From positions 124,001 to 188,000 of the forward strand of contig NZ_FQXM01000004.1 of NCBI RefSeq assembly GCF_900129965.1: DNA of 64,000 bases, in the 5' to 3' direction. Each line of letters opens with the position of its first letter. The first letter of the stretch is position 1. The notes below the pieces were generated by a model. It did no database searches and was not told where the DNA came from. It saw only the letters and a list, made by a program, of their open reading frames with translations. Origin of the DNA: Clostridium grantii DSM 8605 (GTDB lineage Bacteria > Bacillota > Clostridia > Clostridiales > Clostridiaceae). This document shows positions 63,205 through 64,000 of this stretch, in pieces. The position numbers and the translations under genes were made by a program.

Positions 63205-63870
63205 TTATTTGGAATAATCTCTTTTCCCAAAAATACCTTCACCAATTCTTATCAAGTTAGAACCGTTTTCTACTGCGTAAGCATAATCTCCTGACATTCC
63301 CATAGATAAGTATTTCATATTTACATTTTTAAATTCTCTTTTTCCTAAATCTTCAAACAAATTCTTCATTAAAAGGAATTGATCCCTACAATGCTTTTCA
63401 TTTCCTTTTGAAATAACTGTCATCAAACCTTTAATTCTCACATGCTTACATTTTTCACACTCTTTAATAAATTCTTCTACTTGTTCTATGAATATACCCC
63501 ATTTTTTTATGTCTTTAGATATATTTATTTGAATTAGTGCATCCACAAAACTATTTTCTTTAGCATATTTCTTTTCTAGTTCCTCTAAAAGTTTAATTGA
63601 ATCTAAAGAATGTATTAAAAAAACTTTTCCTACTATATATTTTACTTTATTTTTTTGTAAATGTCCAATAAAATGCCATTTTACATCTTTATGAAATTCA
63701 TCATATTTTGTAATAAAATCCTGAACTTTATTTTCTCCAAAATCTCTTATTCCTTGTGAATAAGCCTTTTCCATTTCCTGTATAGTTCTAGTTTTAGATA
63801 CTGCTATTATTCCAACTTCCTTACCTTCTAAACTTTCTCTAATATTTATTAAATTATTTTCAATTGTCAT
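63205..63870 (-). CDS. yggS: PLP homeostasis protein YggS/YlmE
   Basis: The 221-aa single-domain barrel carries the PLP-linked Lys in GIIAVSKTRTIQEME. Other family motifs are FGENKVQDFITKYDEFHKDV, WHFIGHLQKNKVKYIV and LSMGMSGDYAYAVENGSNLI. It controls vitamin B6 balance. Confidence 0.95.
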   Translation of the reverse strand: MTIENNLINIRESLEGKEVGIIAVSKTRTIQEMEKAYSQGIRDFGENKVQDFITKYDEFHKDVKWHFIGHLQKNKVKYIVGKVFLIHSLDSIKLLEELEKKYAKENSFVDALIQINISKDIKKWGIFIEQVEEFIKECEKCKHVRIKGLMTVISKGNEKHCRDQFLLMKNLFEDLGKREFKNVNMKYLSMGMSGDYAYAVENGSNLIRIGEGIFGKRDYSK

Positions 63871-63887
63871 TTTATCACCCCTGAAAA

Positions 63888-64000
63888 TTAATTAGTAGAC
63901 TTTTCTTCCGAATCTTTCTTACTCAAATAGTTATAATTTAATTCTCCATTAAAAGCAAGAATTTTTATATTATCCAACGTTACAAGTTTTACTTTTATTC
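63888..64000 (-). CDS. Partial ORF, C-terminal end only
   Basis: The last 36 codons of a gene upstream of yggS are seen, ending LSKKDSEEKSTN. The visible part is short strands and a charged tail. In related clostridia an HlyD-like membrane protein gene occupies this place, but the fragment is too short to confirm. The start is outside the window. Confidence 0.55.
   Translation of the reverse strand, partial: IKVKLVTLDNIKILAFNGELNYNYLSKKDSEEKSTN

Overview
The window comes from an AT-rich, endospore-forming Firmicute, most likely Clostridium or a close relative. Support for this is the complete spoIIIA operon (spoIIIAA-AH), spo0A, spoIVB, the clostridial order dapF / pilus genes / pepP / efp, and an OLE RNA with its membrane partner OapA. 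The species cannot be named from the sequence alone.

Positions 1-27,110 are the right-hand part of a prophage; its left end, including any lysis genes, lies outside the window. All but one of its protein genes are on the minus strand. From about 13.3 kb down to 0.2 kb run the late genes of an SPP1-like siphovirus: large terminase, portal, gp7-like minor head protein, scaffold, N4-gp56-type capsid, connectors, major tail protein, tail chaperones, tape measure, distal tail protein, and a baseplate protein fused to a glycerophosphodiester phosphodiesterase domain. The minor head gene reads into its conserved C-terminus only through a -1 frameshift. A CCCTTTT slippery site six bases ahead of a perfect 9-bp stem sits exactly at the break. 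The small terminase is separated from the large one by a serine recombinase and a structured non-coding stretch.

From 14.7 to 27 kb is the early and lysogeny half. It has small proteins, a GIY-YIG endonuclease, a 928-aa two-barrel RNA polymerase of the YonO / QDE-1 type, two DUF5659-like paralogues, a winged-helix protein, a ribbon-helix-helix regulator, a Cro/CI-type repressor facing the other genes across a palindromic operator, and a tyrosine integrase next to spo0A. I see no DNA polymerase, primase or helicase. The intergenic space is unusually large and structured. Around 20.74-21.56 kb a near-consensus promoter on the plus strand faces about 800 bases of nested stems, and shorter promoter-terminator units and repeated elements lie at 17.6, 23.5, 24.8 and 25.4 kb. 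The phage RNA polymerase together with these untranslated loci is the most novel part of the window.

From 27.1 kb the host chromosome is compact, and almost every gene is on the minus strand. In transcription order from the right, the blocks are: yggS-sepF-ylmH-divIVA; mtnN, a DksA-like protein, lspA-rluD-pyrR; rqcH on the plus strand; a YfcE phosphodiesterase and dapF; a ten-gene type IV pilus / type II secretion-like operon; pepP, efp and a zinc-ribbon protein; spoIIIAA-AH; yqhY-nusB-folD-xseA-xseB-ispA; OLE RNA-oapA-dxs-tlyA-nadK-argR-recN; then spoIVB and spo0A. The isoprenoid, folate and DNA-repair genes thus sit between two sporulation blocks, as in many Firmicutes. The spo0A gene has a near-perfect SigH promoter overlapping a 0A box, and the prophage is inserted just after its stop codon.
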